A stretch of DNA of 64,000 nucleotides from Pycnopodia helianthoides (Eukaryota; Echinodermata; Asteroidea; Forcipulatida; Asteriidae), in NCBI GenBank assembly GCA_032158295.1, contig CM063255.1, positions 1,597,501 to 1,661,500 on the forward strand, written 5' to 3'. A program made the position numbers and the translations under genes. The stretch's first letter is position 1. The number at the start of each line of letters is the position of its first letter. Positions 58,101 to 61,100 of this stretch are shown piece after piece. A model generated the notes under the pieces. The model was not told where the DNA came from, ran no database searches, and worked only from the letters and a program-made list of their open reading frames with translations.

Positions 58101-61100
58101 GTGATCGGTTTTTCACCATTTTCTCGTGACCCAGATGGCCGATCGATCTCAAACTTCTACAGGTTTGTCAGTTTATGTATATGGTGGATGACATAAAGTG
58201 CCTACACTGCCAGCAACTGTTTTGTTAGCAAAAACCAATTCTGTAATGTTCCTTTAAATATCATGTCGGCCTGCAATTTGCATGTATCAGTATTGTAGAG
58301 CATTTCTACTTGTAAACAAAATTTGTTTTTAGTTGACTACATCTTATGCAGGGTTCTGCCCAGGATTTCTTTAGTGGTGGAAAAATGTTTCCCTGGAAAC
58401 CATTGTGAAATGGATCAGTTACACGGTAGATCATATAAATAGACTCAAATCAAAGAAGTACTTAAAATCAATGGCTTCGGATACCATTTTTACTGGTAAA
58501 TACCCAATTTTACATTTCGTTGAAAACCTTTGAAAAGGAAATTGCAAGTGTAATTAAAAAAAAATTGAAAATGTGTGGTGGTCGGAAACAGAGAAAATTC
58601 TGCCAGTGATGGTTGGGGAATCCTGAGTGCCGCGTGGGTTTTCCACTGGGCAGAACCCTGCTAATGTCATCTACATCCATAGAGTTATATATAAGAACTA
58701 GAGGGCACACTAGCCAAGTTACTTGACTCGTCGCGCGGGTGTTTTAAGTACCACTACCATTACTTTACTGTACGCAAAACAACAACATGAACACCGAGCG
58801 CGTGATGCGTGCATTTACCATTCGCACATCGTATACTTCGTACTCAATTTTGCCCTCTATTAAATGGCGCTCGTGTCTCCTTGCGGTCCCGGCGCGTTTG
58901 TGCACGCAGTATTGCTAGTGCGCCCTCTAGTTCTTAACTCTATGTCTACATCTAACTCATCTTATGTTACATGAATGTACATCAAATGCCATTCTATCAG
59001 TTCTTATAGACCTTTCCATTGTTGATAAACAAACCACGCTGGTTGGCATGGACGGCCTAATGTTAGCAAGACACTCAATCGTGTTAACACGTTGACTGCC
59101 GGTCATAAATTTGAAGGGGCGTTCCCATTTGCCAAGCATCCCAGTGTGGTGCGCATGCGTGCATACCAAGTAGGTACTTTTTTTTTTGTCAACATGTTGT
59201 AGCATACAAATTTTAACGATGTGTGCTCACCACTGCCAGAAGCGTATACGTTGCGTTCTCAGTGATGCCAGTGTATTCAGTTCACTATACAAAAGCCTTT
59301 CATTCTCTACGAGTATACTCGTAGTGGCAGAATCCGTTACACCTGTTACTACGAATATACTCGTAGGCGGCAGTCAACGTGTTAACAGATGTTTCAACAA
59401 AATTTTAACATTTTCTGCAAACTTTCAACTAAGTAAGGTACCTCTCATGATTGGTTGCTTTGTTTCCAAAAAATTCAACACTATTTTTGAATATTTGTGT
59501 AACATTGTTAAAAACTGTGGCTATCTGTTTTTGTTTTGCATTTATGGCTTTTCATAGTTTTCCGACCTCGGTTGGCAAAAACTCGGGCTGTGACGTTGCA
59601 ATAGAAAGGTCTATTCAGCAATTTCAATCTATAGGGCCTGACTATTATTCAAACACATTGTTCAGATGTGACGATAGTTTATAAGCTTCGGTCGTCTTGT
59701 TTTTTTTACTCCATCAGATCATAATCAGCCGTTTGCCACTGTGGATCGTATGCCGACGTCTTGGTATTCTAGATTTTGCAATAGATGGGTGTCATTTCTT
59801 GGGGTGAGTTGGAATCATAGTAGTAATAATAATACTGAGTTCTTATATAGCGCTTTATCACACCAATGGGCGTCTCAAAGCGCTCAGTATTTTTTCCTGC
59901 AAGGTATGCCGGGCTCGTTTTTGAAGTATGAGAAAATAAATTCAAATCGAATCAAATAATCTTTCAATTTAAATTGTTAATTTTTAATGAGTCGCTAGTT
60001 GTGACTTTTTACTGAAATTTTAGTATTCTTCTATATTTTTAATTGTAATAAATGTTGCAATTCAGCCTATGGCAGCTTAGAACATAAAAAATAAAAAAAA
60101 TAAAAAACAGAACTTTATAAACTTTGCTTTTGCCTTAAAATTGACCAAATTGAAATCTAGTGAACAACTGTGTTATCTTTCCATTCTTTCAGGTCCTGGC
60201 AGCTATCGTCATCATGTTTGCAATCCAATGGGGCTACGCTCTTGCCAACGTATCCGTTTATTTAATCCTCTATATCTACATCGGTCAAGCTAATCCAGGG
60301 GTCAAGCCCGGTATCTCAGAGTTCAAATTCTTCCAGTGGATCAAGTCATTGTTCAACAGGCTATGCAGGTAAGTGATATTAACCGTAATTAGTCAATCTA
60401 CTAAGCAGAATCTATCACTCTAAAGAATTCATGCGAAATTTAGTTTTACCCATACACTGATGTGTGTTAAGCACTGTATACTCAGTACTTTCCCATAGTC
60501 CTGTGAAAAAAAATCCACAGGCATATTATTCAGCTGGGATTCGAACCTACAACCTTTGCCATTTTAGAGCAGATGTCTTACCACTAGACCACCGAGATTG
60601 CCTGGTAGGTTCGACTCCCATCCGAGTACTATGCCTGTAGATTTTTTTTCCACAGAACTCGGGGAACTCAGGGGGAGTATACAGTGCTTTACACACATTG
60701 GTGTATGAGTAAAACCAAATAATATTCTTTATCTCCATTGCAAGTTTAACATCTATCAAAAGAATTTGCTAACAAATATCTTCTTTATTGCATAGAGCTG
60801 CTAAACAAATATTTTGCAAAGCTATGAATTTTTGGGGTGAACCAGGCAGATGCAATGTACCTCACATTGAACTTTAGCTGGTTACCGTTTTCTGCTTAGT
60901 CAAACCCATTTGTGCTTACTAAAGTTGTGTGCTCGAATTAATTCTGCATGATTGTATTGTAGCCTTTGGCATCTTTCAGCTTTATTAACTTTTCGTTTCC
61001 CATTTTCGCTTTTGTGTTTCATTTTCAACCAATTTTCTCTGATTTTCTAACTTTGCTCTTGGTTTTCGCTGGTTTGAAGGTCATGTGAATGTATTAACCT

